From the NCBI RefSeq assembly GCF_026914265.1, contig NC_069127.1:69539723-69603722 (forward strand): a stretch of 64,000 bases of DNA, read 5' to 3'. Made by a program: the position numbers and the translations under genes. The DNA is from Mya arenaria (taxonomy: Eukaryota; Mollusca; Bivalvia; Myida; Myidae). Numbering within the stretch: position 1 is the stretch's first letter; each line of letters starts with the position of its first letter. Below, piece by piece: positions 1 through 11,749 of the stretch. A model generated the notes under the pieces. The model ran no database searches, was not told the DNA's origin, and saw only the letters and a program-made list of their open reading frames with translations.

Positions 1-231
1 CGCTGGGCTTGGAGAGGACAGAACTTCAGATTTATCTAGCCACTGGCTCTTCTGGGGAGTGGAGGAAAACATAGTAAACCCTGTCCCAAAAGTTTCCTTA
101 GACTGCATAAGTTGGGTAAATGTATCTTTGCTTTCTGTTTCTAAAACCCTCCTTGCTGCGCCTGATGATGCAAAACACTTCTGTGGATCTTGAGAGTCTT
201 GAGATTTTTCTAGTCCCTGAGGACTGGACAT
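1..231 (-). CDS. N-terminal part of an unrecognised protein, truncated by window edge
   Basis: Read on the minus strand from an ATG at 231-229, the frame stays open for all 77 codons to base 1, so any gene continues beyond the left edge. The start context is ACCATGT, with A at -3, which suits a eukaryotic start. The peptide begins MSSPQGLEKSQDSQDPQK and is rich in Ser, Gln, Lys and Pro with no hydrophobic stretch, so it looks like a disordered, soluble N-terminus rather than a signal peptide. A later stretch reads FSSTPQKSQWLDKSE. I do not recognise a domain. A 77-codon open frame is uncommon in DNA this AT-rich, and the composition is protein-like. It could still be chance or the 5' part of a dead gene, since only the first exon would be visible. 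Confidence 0.45.
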   Translation of the reverse strand, partial: MSSPQGLEKSQDSQDPQKCFASSGAARRVLETESKDTFTQLMQSKETFGTGFTMFSSTPQKSQWLDKSEVLSSPSPA

Positions 232-1892
232 GGTGAAATGTTATTAGATGCAGCTGCATGCATATGAATCAGCGAATGTAAAGAGGTAATTAGGACAAGA
301 AAATAAGATATTTAGTCAAATTTGACTTGTGAGCATGATGAAATTTCTTAAGTTCTTTTATACCTTTTCTTGATGACTTTTATATATGGCCTATCATGAC
401 ATCAGAGGATAAATATGCATGTTTTGATGCTTGAAAAACTATCATCAGGTCTTCATGATTAATATAACTGATGACTGAATTCTTACAGTTTAACAGGCTT
501 TGTTATATTGATATAATACAGAATTATCTTTACAGCCCAATATATATGGTCCAAATTAATATAAACAGATTACTGTAAATTCAATATTTTATGATTTTGT
601 CCAAATGTGATTGCGTTACATGTGTAATGGTTAATGGTGAAATAGATAGAAAACAACAAGTTTGGGTGATTTAGCCTACATGCGATATCCCTTTTTGTTA
701 ACTAGAAATGTGTCCGTAGGACACAGATGTCCTCGCATGGGCATTTTAAAATGCCTCAAGTACCTATATATATATCTTAAGCGAAAATATGCAAACTTCA
801 AAAACTCTGGTGGTGACAAGAATTTTCCTTTTTATATTCAAAATAAGAAAAAAATAACTGTACTGTAAGTAAGTTTCATCAGTAACCATCCACCCGTATA
901 GGTTGAGTTAACAATATTTTTTTCCTCTATAATCAATGTAAGGAAAAGTAACAAAGGGCCATAACTAATGCTGAAGGGGAGAAAACACAAAATTCAGCCT
1001 TTACACACAACTACATACTGAGGCAAATACTGTGAGTAAGTTTCTACAGTGAAATATACACACATAGAGGACTACAAAGCATGATGATAACCATTTTGGC
1101 AGGATCGAGGAGGTACACCCATGGTACAATGCAGTTGACTATATCTGTTCAAGATACCTATATTTTGTATTATTTTTTTTGAAAGGGCATATGTCTCCAA
1201 ATCAAGGCACAATAGAACCCATTTTTGAGCTTTGACCTTGTAGCTAAGGACCTGGGTCTGATTCAGGACACATCATCCCATGATGGTCAACATGGTAAAC
1301 ATTGCAGTTTTCAAAAGGAAATATGCCGAAGGTAATGCTACTGAGCACTAAAAATATAAATAACTGTCAAACATATCAAACTTATCAGAAATTTATTAGG
1401 TTTCTCTTCCATTTCTGCAAAATTGATATATTTTCTTTTATTCAAAAAATGTAAATAAATGTCATTTCTGCTGCGCCCTTTCGTGTTAGTAGGAAACTTG
1501 AGTCATACAGATATACATGTAGCACATGCAAACTAACAGCTAAACTTAGACGTACCTACTTTTTCTTAAGTCAATAATCCAATACCGCTGAATATTCAGC
1601 TTCTTTTGAATCTGGAATAAATGTCTGACAAAAGTTTAGAAAACAAATCGAAATAAAGAAGCACTATGGGTTATTGTGATTTATTTTTATCTTCAAAAGC
1701 AGTGCTCTCTGCCTAATTTGTCATATTTAACACAAAAATTCTGGCATCAGGCAATACATCTGACTAGCAGAGTTCTAGTTATGCTCATATTTTACATAAA
1801 CTATCCTGTATCAGGCGACACATCTGATTTGCAGAACCCTAACTCCGCGGACAAAAAAACTGCCCTACTGAAATCAATCAAAGGGAAATAAT
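232..1892. other. Non-coding, no recognisable gene
   Basis: AT-rich sequence with short chance open frames only. If the left-edge gene is real, its promoter and 5' UTR would lie in the first few hundred bases here, but I see no clear promoter motif. Short stretches such as the aacaaagggccataac segment near 951 resemble the repeat monomers at 2.6-3.5 kb, so part of this is probably old repeat debris. Confidence 0.5.
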
Positions 1893-2564
1893 AACAAGAG
1901 GGCCATGATGGCCCTAAAACTCTCACCTAAGCAAAGGGCCACAACTATGTGATAAAGCATTAATAAAAATGTTGCAATTTAAACATATCTTTACTAATGA
2001 CGATGTCTTGTTTTATATTTGTAAAGGGTCATGCAATAAGATGTTTTTTTAAAGCAAAACAGGAAGTTGGCCATTTTGTTGTTGTTGTTGATTAATCGTG
2101 ACCCCTTGTTGTATTTTTTGTAGAGGGTCACCCAAGGAAGCTTCCTGTAAGGTTTCATTGAATTTGGAGTGGTAGTTTCAGAGGAGATGGGGGTTTTAAG
2201 CAAAACAGGAAGTCAGCCATTTTGTTGTTGTTGATCAATCATGACACCTTGTTGTATTTTTGTAGAGGGTCACCCAAGAAAGCTTCCTGTAAAGTTTCAT
2301 TGAATTTGGACTGATAGTTTCAGAGATGTTTTTTTAAAGCAAAACATGAAGTCAGCCATTTTGTTGTTGTTGTTGTTAATCAATCGTAACCCCCTGTTGT
2401 ATTTTTGTAGAGGAACACCCAAGGAAGCTTCCTGTCAAGTTTCATTGAATTTGGCCAGGTAGTTTCAGAGAATATGTTCTTTAAGCGGTTGTTGACGACG
2501 GACGACGGACAAAGAACGAACACAATAGCTCACCTTGAGAACTTCGTGCTCTGGTGAGCTAAAA
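1893..2564 (-). mobile_element. AACAAG-terminal, Helitron/Helentron-like non-autonomous element with internal tandem repeats
   Basis: The left end is AACAAGA followed at once by a hairpin, GGGCC-ATGAT-GGCCC. The right end is a short inverted motif (agctcacctt, then ggtgagctaaaa). The core has about three copies of a ~135 bp unit carrying gcaaaacaggaagt, a GTTGTT run, and gaagcttcctgt. A non-coding element with a terminal hairpin, conserved ends and a tandem core fits the Helentron-associated/pearl type known from bivalves. That assignment is inference. The same terminus recurs at 19366, 21589 and 63855. Confidence 0.6.
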
Positions 2565-2596
2565 AAGTGTGCAAGGTAAAGTTAAACATGAAAATT

Positions 2597-3520
2597 AACA
2601 AAGGGCAATAACTCTAATATGAAAGCAAGAGATACAGTTTTTGTGCACTGCGATCCCCTTAAATAAGATATATCTATCTATAAAGTTTAAGTTGATAACT
2701 CTTATAGTTTTCGAGAAATGCCCCGGACAAAATTTGAGCTTAAAAATTAACAAAGGGGAATAACTCTAAAATATGGCAACAAGAGTTACGGTTCTTGTGC
2801 ACTGCACTTGCCCTCAATGAGATCTATCTAGCTATGAAGTTTCAAGTTGATACCCCTTATATTCTTCAAGATATGCCCCGGACAAAACTTTAAGCATGAA
2901 AATTAACAAAGGGCAATAACTTAAAACATATAGATGCAAGAGTTACGGTTTTTGTGCACTGCACTTTCCCTCAATCAGATATACCTACGGAATAAGTTTC
3001 AGGTTGATACCTCCTATAGTTTACGAGATATGCCACGGACAAACCCTAAGCAAGAAAATTAACAAAGGGCAATAACTCTAAAAATATGGCAGCAAGAGTA
3101 ACGGTTCGTGTGCACTGCACTTGCCCTCAATGAGATCTATCTAGCTGTGAAGTTTCAAGTTGATACCTCTTATATTCTTCAAGATATGCCCCGGACAAAA
3201 CTTTAAGCATGAAAATTAACAAAGGGCAATAACTTTAAATCTAAGTAAGCAAAAGTTACTGTTATTGTGCACTGCACTTGCCCTCCATGAGATCTATCTA
3301 CATATGAAGTTTCAAGTTGATAACTCTTATATTCTACAAGATATGCCCCGGACAAACCTTTAAGCATGAAAAATAACAAAGGGCAATAACTCTAAAAATA
3401 TCGAAGCAAGAGTAACAGTTCTTTTGCACTGCACTTGCCCTCAATTATATCTATATACATATGAAATTTCAAGTTGATACCACTAATAGTTTAGGAGATA
3501 TACCCCGGACAAGCGAAAAT
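2597..3520. repeat. Six tandem copies of a ~156 bp unit
   Basis: Units begin with aacaaagggcaataact at about 2597, 2749, 2905, 3061, 3218 and 3375, giving spacings of 152-157 bp. Each carries gtgcactgcacttgccct, gatctatcta and gatatgccccggacaaa. The array is followed by a GCCGCCGAC run (3530-3566) and cgtcttttcaggcgacac, so the transposable unit probably spans 2565-3605. The ~156 bp period is close to that of bivalve pearl-type core repeats. There is no coding potential. Confidence 0.8.
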
Positions 3521-3605
3521 GGGACGCGGACTACGCCGCCGACGCCGCCGACGCCGCCGCCGACAAAAGTAACTCCTATATGTCGTCTTTTCAGGCGACA
3601 CAAAA

Positions 3606-5357
3606 ACTAGAGGTGTTTATCAAGGATCGTCAGGTACCGCCTTGGAACGGTCAGGGAATTGTTAATTTACTGGGGGTTTAAACAAGTTTGTGTGTACAAC
3701 TTCACACTTATCCCAACAATCCCGAATAAAGTAAAATCTTTGATTATGGTAAACCTTATCAAAGTATGCATTAACTTGGGGAAACTTTATAATAAAAACA
3801 AATAATAATAAACTATAAGGTAAACCTCAAGAACTTCAATGATTAGGGATCTCGACTCTTATCTGCAGACGAAGAAATACAATTCTGAGAACCTAATGCA
3901 ATTTTTTTTCAAAGATATGATGCGGTTATTGTTTAAAATAATAAAAATCCAACACAGTCTGCCTTAGCAAATAAACGGTTTGAAACTGTGTTATCATACA
4001 GTGTTCTAATGATAGCATCATTGTACTGTAAAATGTGAACATACAAAGAAAACTAATTAATAATACAATATGTATTTGCTTAAATCTTCTTCCAAATGAT
4101 TACCCTAAGTAAAATTTTGAAAGAAAGTAGCATTATTCGTTGACACATTAATAGCGAGCCAAAAACGGTTTTAAAGATTTAAATCAAAGGACTGAAAGAT
4201 TTTTTATGTAAGGACGTCATATTCAACTTTATATTTTTTATGAGGAATTCAGCATCAATAAACCAGAAAGCAAGCACTCTTCAAAGTATTGCAATTATAT
4301 CCACGGCTTAAATTAGATCCAAGCAAATCATTTAGACTATCTGCCCAACTAGCTGGAAACATTTTAATTCTACGAATTTCTTTAAATAAATAACTTCAAA
4401 CTTCACATTATAGATTTAGCAGCTTTCTAACCCCAGAACAATTCACCGAAACTAAGGCCACTCAACGGTAGACAATAAAACGTGCAACGGTTTATGTTAT
4501 GCAACGGCAGAGATATGGATGTAAAGACATAGTGACCTTGTTTAATTCATTGATCGTTTTCAACAACAGTTGCGTGCTGATATTGCAAACAGTGCGTAAC
4601 CTAGTATTAGAAACTTGCATGACTGAATATCTGAATAGTTTGTGTGATGAAAATACCTGATGTATCAACACATGGGCGACATATTGAAACTTCTTGGTAC
4701 GGAAAAAGACATGACAGAATAATAATAACATACAACGCACATGAATTTGAAAATGAAATGTTATTTTCAGATGTAGTTATTTCGTTGACCTCCGATCAAT
4801 GTGACAATTTGTGTTTTTATATTTAAACATGGTATTTGTTGTAACAAACCATCTGTTAGAAATTTGTTTAACAGGCAAACGGTAGAGTAGAGGAAACCTG
4901 CTATCAATGAAATTGTTTAATTGTAATTGTAATGATCATTAAGTACCCGCATTACCATAATGTGTATTTAACTATTTATACATACTATTGATACTTTTAT
5001 GTCTTGTATTTTTTACATTATTACCATAATGTATCCTCTTTATTCCATTACTATACTAGAGTTGTTATTTAGTATGTCACGATGATCCCATGTATGAATA
5101 TTTAGTTTATGTTGCATATATTTGTATGACGAGATCCTTTATTGATACGAAGTCAAAATAAACTTCTGTTATGTTCATGAATGTTTTTCTTATTCCTTTT
5201 GTATGTTGACATTATTATTTCTTTATTTATATCTCATAATCACCAGTTCGATAAACTGATTATGTCGTTTGATTCTTCCAGTAAAAGGATTATTGAATAC
5301 ACTGAACAATGACATCGGCATAATAATAGGATAGTATGGCAGTGTGAAATAACAAGG
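3606..5357. other. Non-coding, nothing identified
   Basis: AT-rich DNA with no coding signal, tRNA or clear tandem array. Short open frames around 4492-4826 overlap on both strands and show no recognisable domain. Confidence 0.5.
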
Positions 5358-5540
5358 TGCAATCGAACACAGTGGCTCGAACCCCCTTGGCTCGATTTCA
5401 TCGTTGGCTCGAACTGGATCAAAAGGACCGATTTCTTGATACTGATTGTGAAAAATCCCGCTTGACTCGGACTCCCCGAGGCGCGAGGTATTTTCGCCGG
5501 TCCCTTAGAGTTCGAGCCAACAGGGTTCGACTTTTGTAAC
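5358..5540. mobile_element. Possible small MITE with ggctcgaac-type inverted ends
   Basis: The left side repeats ggctcgaac / ttggctcgat and the right side carries gttcgagccaacagggttcga, so TTGGCTCGA occurs in inverted orientation at both ends of a ~180 bp, GC-richer block in AT-rich surroundings. No clear target-site duplication was found, so the superfamily is open. Confidence 0.35.
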
Positions 5541-5768
5541 ATTTATTAACCTATTTTTCTAGATTTTGACATGCTGATATCATTGTTCTTTACATACCAC
5601 TTTACCAAAATAAAAACTAGAAGCGCCGCAATGCGACGAAACCAGGTTGTTGTTATGGGCAATCAGAAATTATACCCAATTAATTTGTTGTATGAGGAAG
5701 TTCAATCTGCAGCTTTATATAAGCTATATTCACACTTAGATTCATCACTATCCATCAATTCTAACTAA

Positions 5769-6930
5769 GTTGTTGGGCAGAAAAACATTTTTCTATTTTT
5801 AGGAAAGTGACCTTGACCCAACCTCCCAAGCTAGCTCTTCACATAAGCTACCTTCGCTCTAAGTTTCATCAATATCTATCAATGCTAACTAAAGTTATTG
5901 GGCAGAAACCATTTTTCTATTTTTAGTAACAGTGACCTTGACCCCACCCCCTCAAAAGAAATTCCAAGCTTGCTCTTCACATAAGCTACTAGTACCTACA
6001 CACAAAATTTCGTCAATATCTATCAATCCTAATTTAAGTTATTGGGCAGAAACCATTTTTCTATTTTTAGTAACAGTGATCTTGACCTTAGCTCCACCCC
6101 CCTCAAAAGCAATTCCAAGCTAGCTCTGTACATAAGCTACCTACACACCAAGTTTTATCAATATCTATCAATGCTAACTAAAGTTATTGGGCGGAAACCA
6201 TTTTTAAATTTTTAGTAACAGTGACCTTGACCTTAGCCCCAACCCCCTCAAAAGCAATCCCAAGCTAGCTCTTTACATAAGCTGCCTACACACTAAGTTT
6301 AATCAATATCTATCAATGCTATCAAAAGTAATTTGGCAAAAACAATTCTATTTCAAGTAACAGTGACATTGACCGTAGCCCCTCCACACTCAAAAGCAAT
6401 TCCAAGCTAGCTCTTCACATAAGCTACCTACACACTAAGTTTCATCAATAGCTATCAATGCTAACTTTTGTTATTGGGCAAAAACCATTTTTCTATTTTT
6501 AGTAACAGGCGACCTTGACCTTAGCCGCACCCCCACCCCCTCAAAAGCAATCCCAAGCTAGCTCTGTACATAAGCTACCTACACACCAAGTTTCATCAAT
6601 ATCGGTCAATGCTAACTAAAGTTATTGGGCAGAAACCATTTTTCTATTTTAAGTAATAGTGACCTTGACCATTTTTCTATTTTAAGTAATAGTGACATTG
6701 ACCTTAGCCCCTCCCCACTCAAAAGCAATCCCAAGCTAGCTCTTCACATAAGCAACTTACACACCAAGTTTCATCAATATCGGTCAATGCTAACTAAAGT
6801 TATTGGGCAGAAACCATTTTTCTATTTTCAGTAACAGTGACCTTGACCTTAGCCCCTCCCCCCTCAATAGCAATCCCAAGCTAGCTCTTATGTTCACATA
6901 AGCTACCTACACACCAACTTTCGTCAATAT
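5769..6930. repeat. About eight tandem copies of a ~145 bp unit carrying GTGACCTTGACC
   Basis: Units are marked by ttattgggcagaaacc near 5769, 5895, 6041, 6186, 6330, 6471, 6624 and 6802. The usual spacing is 141-153 bp, with shorter first (~126) and longer last (~178) intervals; the last contains a small internal duplication at 6660-6710. Each unit has GTGACCTTGACC or a one-base variant, caagctagctctt, cataagctacctacacac and catcaatatc. The reverse complement of GTGACCTTGACC contains TCAAGGTCA, the half-site used by ERR/NR5A-type nuclear receptors. No coding potential. Confidence 0.8.
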
Positions 6931-7179
6931 AAGAACATTAAAAATCGTAAAACATAATATAATAACGGCAATATCAGCAATACATTTATACTTTTATCCA
7001 ATTTCAATATCCATCGATGATATGACACAATGTTTCACTTTTCCTAAAAAAATCACAGAAAATTATTTTTTATATCGATTTTAAAATGCCGTATAATTTT
7101 TGGTCATTATTCCATTGTTTATTCAGAATTTACTTAAATAAACATATTTAAAGCCATTGTTGGTCTGGGTGACCAGTTC
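6931..7179. other. AT-rich spacer
   Basis: Low-complexity AT-rich DNA between the 145 bp array and the transposase remnant. Nothing else seen. Confidence 0.5.
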
Positions 7180-8270
7180 TCTGAAAACGGACCAGCTTCT
7201 GGGGGTCCTCACCTACCCACGGATCCAGGTTAGTTCCATATACTCAACAAAGTTGAGTACATGACCCCAAGCTTTCACAGCTACGATCTTCAGCCTGTCG
7301 GCGGCCGACACGTTCTGCTCAACAGGTAAACAGGGCAGAGACACAAGTTTCCTCAAGAACTCGTACTTGTCACTCCTGGACTAGTACGCAGTCACTATAC
7401 CCTCAGAGACTGTATCTTCCGGTAGATACGCTGTGTGAAGTGGAACACACAGCCCGTCACTACCGAGCCAGGAGAAACCTCTCTAATGGCTTGCTAGGTT
7501 GCTGAATTTATTATAAATACTGACTTTATTAAAATGATTATCTGCATAAACTTTGAAATTAAGATTTGTTTTTCGAAATACTCTTTAAAGCTAGTTGACT
7601 TGATATTGAGTGAAGTTGATTACTAACCGGCCTCATAGTCGATCAGGAACCTCGACTTGTTGTTCCGGAGGCAGGTCAGCACCTTGAAGTAGTCCTGTTT
7701 TGCTCGTCTTGACATAAGTATATAAACCAATGGTACCAGTTTTTCCATCACCCCCCTTCTTCACTAAGACGCTGAATGTCTTAAGTTGGTAGAAGGGTTT
7801 CCGGACGATATTGAACGTGCCGTCCAGGAACCACCTCTTCGCCTGTCGAAGTAGAGCCAGCTGCTGCTCTGTCCGTCCCGAACATTATGTGGTGGGCTCC
7901 ATACATCTGGATATCATCCATGATGGTTTTTTCCCGACGAATTCCCTGTCAAATTATAGAATAGAAATCAAATAATATATTTATAAACTTTACATTAATA
8001 ATGATTGCTATATGATAATTAGTAAAATATTCAATACAGAATTGTTTGTTTGCTTATTCATATAACCAATAATGTTTTATTTCCTTAAATGTCAAGTCGT
8101 TGGGTTCATCAGGCCGGAGACGGCGATGGTAGTCTGCAGCTCTCGCCAGATTGTTTGGTTTCGGAAGTCTAATGTCATCGGGAGTCACCATATTCCTTAT
8201 GACCCGCTCCACGATGGCGGCGGCCGACTAGAACAGGCGCTCCTTCGCCACCTCCTTAACCTGAAATAAT
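7180..8270 (-). pseudogene. Decayed MULE-type transposase (copy 1)
   Basis: Minus-strand translation gives three blocks separated by intron-like AT-rich gaps. Block 1 (8262-8100) follows an intact acceptor TTATTTCAG and reads VKEVAKERLF, stop, then VIRNMVTPDDIRLPKPNN. Block 2 (about 7948-7627) also follows an acceptor (TTTGACAG) and contains WFLDGTFNIVRKPFYQL, then VYILMSRRAKQDYFKVL after a frameshift. Block 3 (about 7495-7180) has GCVFHFTQRIYRKIQSL and remnants of the C-terminal WSVF segment. The DGTF box, LMSRR segment and GCxFHxTQ motif are the hallmarks of the MULE transposase domain (DDE, RNase-H fold). In-frame stops and at least two frameshifts show it is dead. A related copy lies at 12.5-13.2 kb on the same strand. 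Confidence 0.75.
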
Positions 8271-8293
8271 ACAATAAGAGTAATATCATCACT

Positions 8294-8295
<2 letters not shown>

Positions 8296-8354
<59 letters not shown>
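8296..8354. repeat. (ATT)n microsatellite
   Basis: Nearly pure ATT trinucleotide run of about 19 units, ending in attaatatt. Confidence 0.95.
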
Positions 8355-8356
<2 letters not shown>

Positions 8357-8689
8357 ATTTTCACTAGCATTATCAATATTTATCACTATCATTAATATAC
8401 AAAAGTTATTTCATAAGCACCTTTTTCGTTATCTTAACTATATTAGCTGCCCCCGGATCTGCTGGATGAACAAATGAGACAGCAACATTATTCTTTTAAT
8501 CATGTAAACTATGTGTTATCGGTCTTACACTAGCATTTACAAGCCTAGGTTTGTTTTGAGAAATACTGTATTTGCCGATAATTGAACCATCTGGTACCTT
8601 GTCACTTAAATATAATGGTATAATAATGCTGAGTTATCTTAACGCCATGCTTGTTTGTTCATTGTTTATGGCAATATATCACTTGAATA

Positions 8690-9145
8690 TTGACTTTGTT
8701 GTCAAACTAATGAATCGATTTTAAAATCGTTCGCTTAGATACTCAATTTATCGAAAAAATCAATAATTCAATCGACAAATCACCGCATAATAGATAAATG
8801 CACTGGTGAAACCAATCAATCAATATTTCGATTAAATCAAATATCAAATAAAAATATATATTTTTACAGCATTTCAACTTAACTTTAGGAACGAAATGCA
8901 TATTGTATCGATCGAATTTAAAAGCATTCGCTCAGATACTTATCTAAAATCAATAATTCAATCGACAAATCATCGCATAATAGACACATGCACTGGTGAA
9001 ATCAATCAATCAATATTTTGATTAAATAAAATTTCAAATTATTATTTTTTTTATATTTTTATAGTATTTTAAGTTGTCTTCGATATGTGAAAAGTATGCA
9101 CGAATTTCGATAGGAACGAAATGCACATTGTATCGATCTATTCAA
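8690..9145. repeat. Two-copy ~190 bp tandem duplication
   Basis: The segment starting caataattcaatcgacaaat at 8761 recurs at 8951, an offset of 190 bp, with the shared stretch cgcataatag and a common tail ggaacgaaatgca near 8888 and 9111. It is AT-rich and non-coding, with several ATCGAT-type palindromes. Confidence 0.8.
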
Positions 9146-9604
9146 AAGTATACAATCAAGCTATATGTCATAAAATTCTCCCTGTGACTTTCTCATTTAT
9201 CAGAGGTAAGATAATCATAAATCTTAATGTGTACGATTATGCCGTCACAGAGGAGAATGTAATAGTAAAGTAATGAAAAACACTATAATTGTGTTGATGC
9301 ATTTTTTTAACAGGTAAGCAACGAATTAAAAACTATTTTTACAACAATACATCTTACACTAAATATGGTTACTGCAAGCTTGGAAATAATGTAATTGAAA
9401 CGGGGACATTTAAGATGGATATAATTCAAATTCGTAACTTCAAAGCGGTTGTTAAACTGCAATTGGATACCATGTATTTTGATTTTTATGGTCGCAGCAG
9501 GGAGTACTTATGTTATTGGACCCTCGTCGAAAATTATATTTAGAAAACATTACTTACTCATTTATTGTCTTCATAATATTTACAACACATAATATTTACA
9601 ACAC

Positions 9605-10265
9605 TATTGTGACCCCTTTACGAATGTAATCAAGCACAGATGAAATGTCAAATTTCTTTCCAACAACTGCCCTCAATAACACATTGTTTTTGTCGAGTTT
9701 CACGCCTACACTCCGCCCACACCTTTTTCTCCTCTGATGGAATGCATGGGAATGCTCGCATCACCGCTGTACGTGACGCATCAATCTTCTCACTGAGAAT
9801 ACTCCCTTCTGTAGTTCATGGCTGACTTTCCCACTCACATTTTTCATACAAAAGTCTTCCAACTGACACAAACAAGCAAGCTTTTTTGCAATATAACTCC
9901 TCGAGTCGAGAATGTTTTGCATGGCATCGTTTTCTTACTTTTGTGGCAGAGTCACTCGTTTTAGAATCGATGTTTCCTCTGCCGTTTTCAAAACATCGCC
10001 CTCATTTTTGCCGAAGATGTCCGTCGGCGTCAATATTCGAAAACCCACATCCCTTATGATCGTCTTCAGCGGCTGCATCCTGGTTGGTGTACATGGAGTT
10101 CTGGGGTTTCTCGGTGCTAGGAGAAATGTACTCAAAAGTAAATACGTCCCCCACTGGAGGCTCCCTCCTGACTTGATGTGCAGACAATATTTCCATGATT
10201 TGTTGGTCACGCTCTTGCAGCTTTGTCTCCAGTTGATCAATTAGTGCGAGGAGCAATGCAAACAT
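9605..10265 (-). pseudogene. Broken coding region of unrecognised family
   Basis: The minus strand has protein-like stretches in successive frames. It starts MFALLLALIDQLETKLQERD, predicted coiled coil, to about 10040. It then shifts to a frame reading NEGDVLKTAEETSILKRVTL, stop, SYIAKKLACLCQLEDFC, and ends near 9605 with LLRAVVGKKFDISSVLDYIR. One further frame contributes KIDASRTAVMRAFPCIPSEE around 9780. At least two frameshifts and two stops separate these, so it is not expressed as one protein. It sits between transposase remnants and may be an accessory protein of one of them or an inactivated host gene. I cannot assign a family. The plus-strand open frame at 9912-10244 is its shadow. 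Confidence 0.35.
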
Positions 10266-10483
10266 TGCAGTGGTTTGCCCAGGATGACGTCTTGGTTAAT
10301 AACCAGGAAAGGCTCTGGTGTCTGCGACTCCGCTTCACGCAGTCCTCACTGGGCCAGTCTGAATGATAATACCACCTCCTCATCTAGGTGATACGTAGGC
10401 GGCTTAAATGTTGGCATAGCCAATGACATTATCTTTACAAAATCAAAAAAAAAGACACGCACTCGACACACTGTGTATAAGGC

Positions 10484-10825
10484 ATGAAAGAGATGCTGAA
10501 AGGAAAACAAAAACAGCCTTTTCAAGTCCATGTCTGGTTTGGAATCTCAAGACGATGGGCAACATTTATTCATATCTTTACAGGTAAAATGGATTCCATA
10601 TATCAATCCATTACAAAGGCATTATTGCCCTTTGCGGAAGAAGTGTATGCAGATGGATATAGACTTATGCAAGACAATGACCCCAAACATGTCAGTATTT
10701 CTACTAGGGCATATCTGGCTCTGGCATCCCCCTGCCGAGTCTCCGGATATGAATCCAATTGAAAATATATCGGCCGGCTTAAAGGACTACATCAAAAAGA
10801 CCAACAAGCCACTCAAACTGTATAC
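10484..10825 (+). pseudogene. Tc1/mariner transposase, C-terminal fragment, frameshifted
   Basis: The plus strand reads PFQVHVWFGISRRWATFIHI, then LMQDNDPKHVS (second catalytic Asp box) and, after a frameshift near 10700, SPDMNPIENI (catalytic Glu box) and GLKDYIKKTNKPLK. These are the ordered motifs of the Tc1/mariner DDE domain. The DNA-binding half and the first catalytic Asp are missing. The frame ends exactly where the hAT terminus TAGGGATGCAAACG begins (10826), so a hAT element appears to have landed in this gene. The rest of the Tc1 reading frame was not found downstream. Confidence 0.8.
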
Positions 10826-11281
10826 TAGGGATGCAAACGAATGGCAAAACCGATATTCGAATATTCGGTAATTCTTTCGATCGAATATTCGATAAAAATT
10901 GAATCTTTAAAAAGTTATAGTTATCTATTAATTTTAGTTATAAACCACGAGACCCTTTTCTTTATCTGTCGAATGTTTCCAGTGTTATCGTAATACAAGA
11001 AATCATTGCAGCGTGTCGAATATTTTCAACGTTATCGGATTCTAGAAGGGCACAATTAATGCTTACTTATACTACTTAATATGATAATATATAATGCTGA
11101 TGATGTTTGAGATTTGAAAATAAAACATAAATACGTATGATTGCAACTTATCTATTGTACAACAATACAGGATATACATTTAAAATGCTATGACATTCAT
11201 TTAAAAGTTTGAAACACGAACATTACATCGACATATGAAATACATATCTAGCACATATCAAGCACATATAATTCAATGAAA

Positions 11282-11548
11282 TCACTCATCAATATCATCA
11301 TCACATATGATGGCCTTGTTCTTATTCAGAAATATTATCTTATCAACAAGATCACATGACAGTCTGTTTCTAAGTTTGTTAACAATGAGTCCGGCGCAGG
11401 AAAAAAATCTTTCTGATGGCACAGATGTCGCAGGGATCCCAAGCAGTTGGCGAGCAACATGTGCAACGCGAGGAAAGCGTCCCTCGTTCTTTTTTACCAT
11501 GCAAGTGGAGTGGCCTCCTCGTCGTATACACACATTTACGCAAACCAC
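11282..11548 (-). pseudogene. hAT transposase C-terminal dimerisation domain
   Basis: An 88-codon minus-strand frame reads FPRVAHVARQLLGIPATSV, then PSERFFSCAGLIVNKLRN and VDKIIFLNKNKAI before its stop at 11282. This is the hAT dimerisation (HATC) segment of ZBED/Ac-type transposases, with the characteristic P-A-T-S-x-P-S-E-R-x-F-S core. Only the C-terminus is intact; no BED zinc finger or catalytic core in frame is visible upstream. The stop lies 456 bp inside the hAT terminus at 10826, as expected for the 3' end of such a gene. Confidence 0.85.
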
Positions 11549-11749
11549 TCGGACTACAATAGCACACGCACTTCACTAGTAATCACACAATTGACTTTTT
11601 TTATTGTTTCTTCGTGTATGAATAATTTGCATTTACGAAGCGTCTCTCCTTCTTGATGAATATCTTAGTATCCTCCTGTGGTAGTAGTCGTTCAAACAAT
11701 TCAACTTGTTGAGCAGCAATTCCAGTGTTTCGGTGTGAAGCGAGCATCT

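Noticed and set aside
9912..10244. 110-codon plus-strand frame
   Set aside because: Opposite-strand shadow of the broken minus-strand coding region; its composition is not protein-like.
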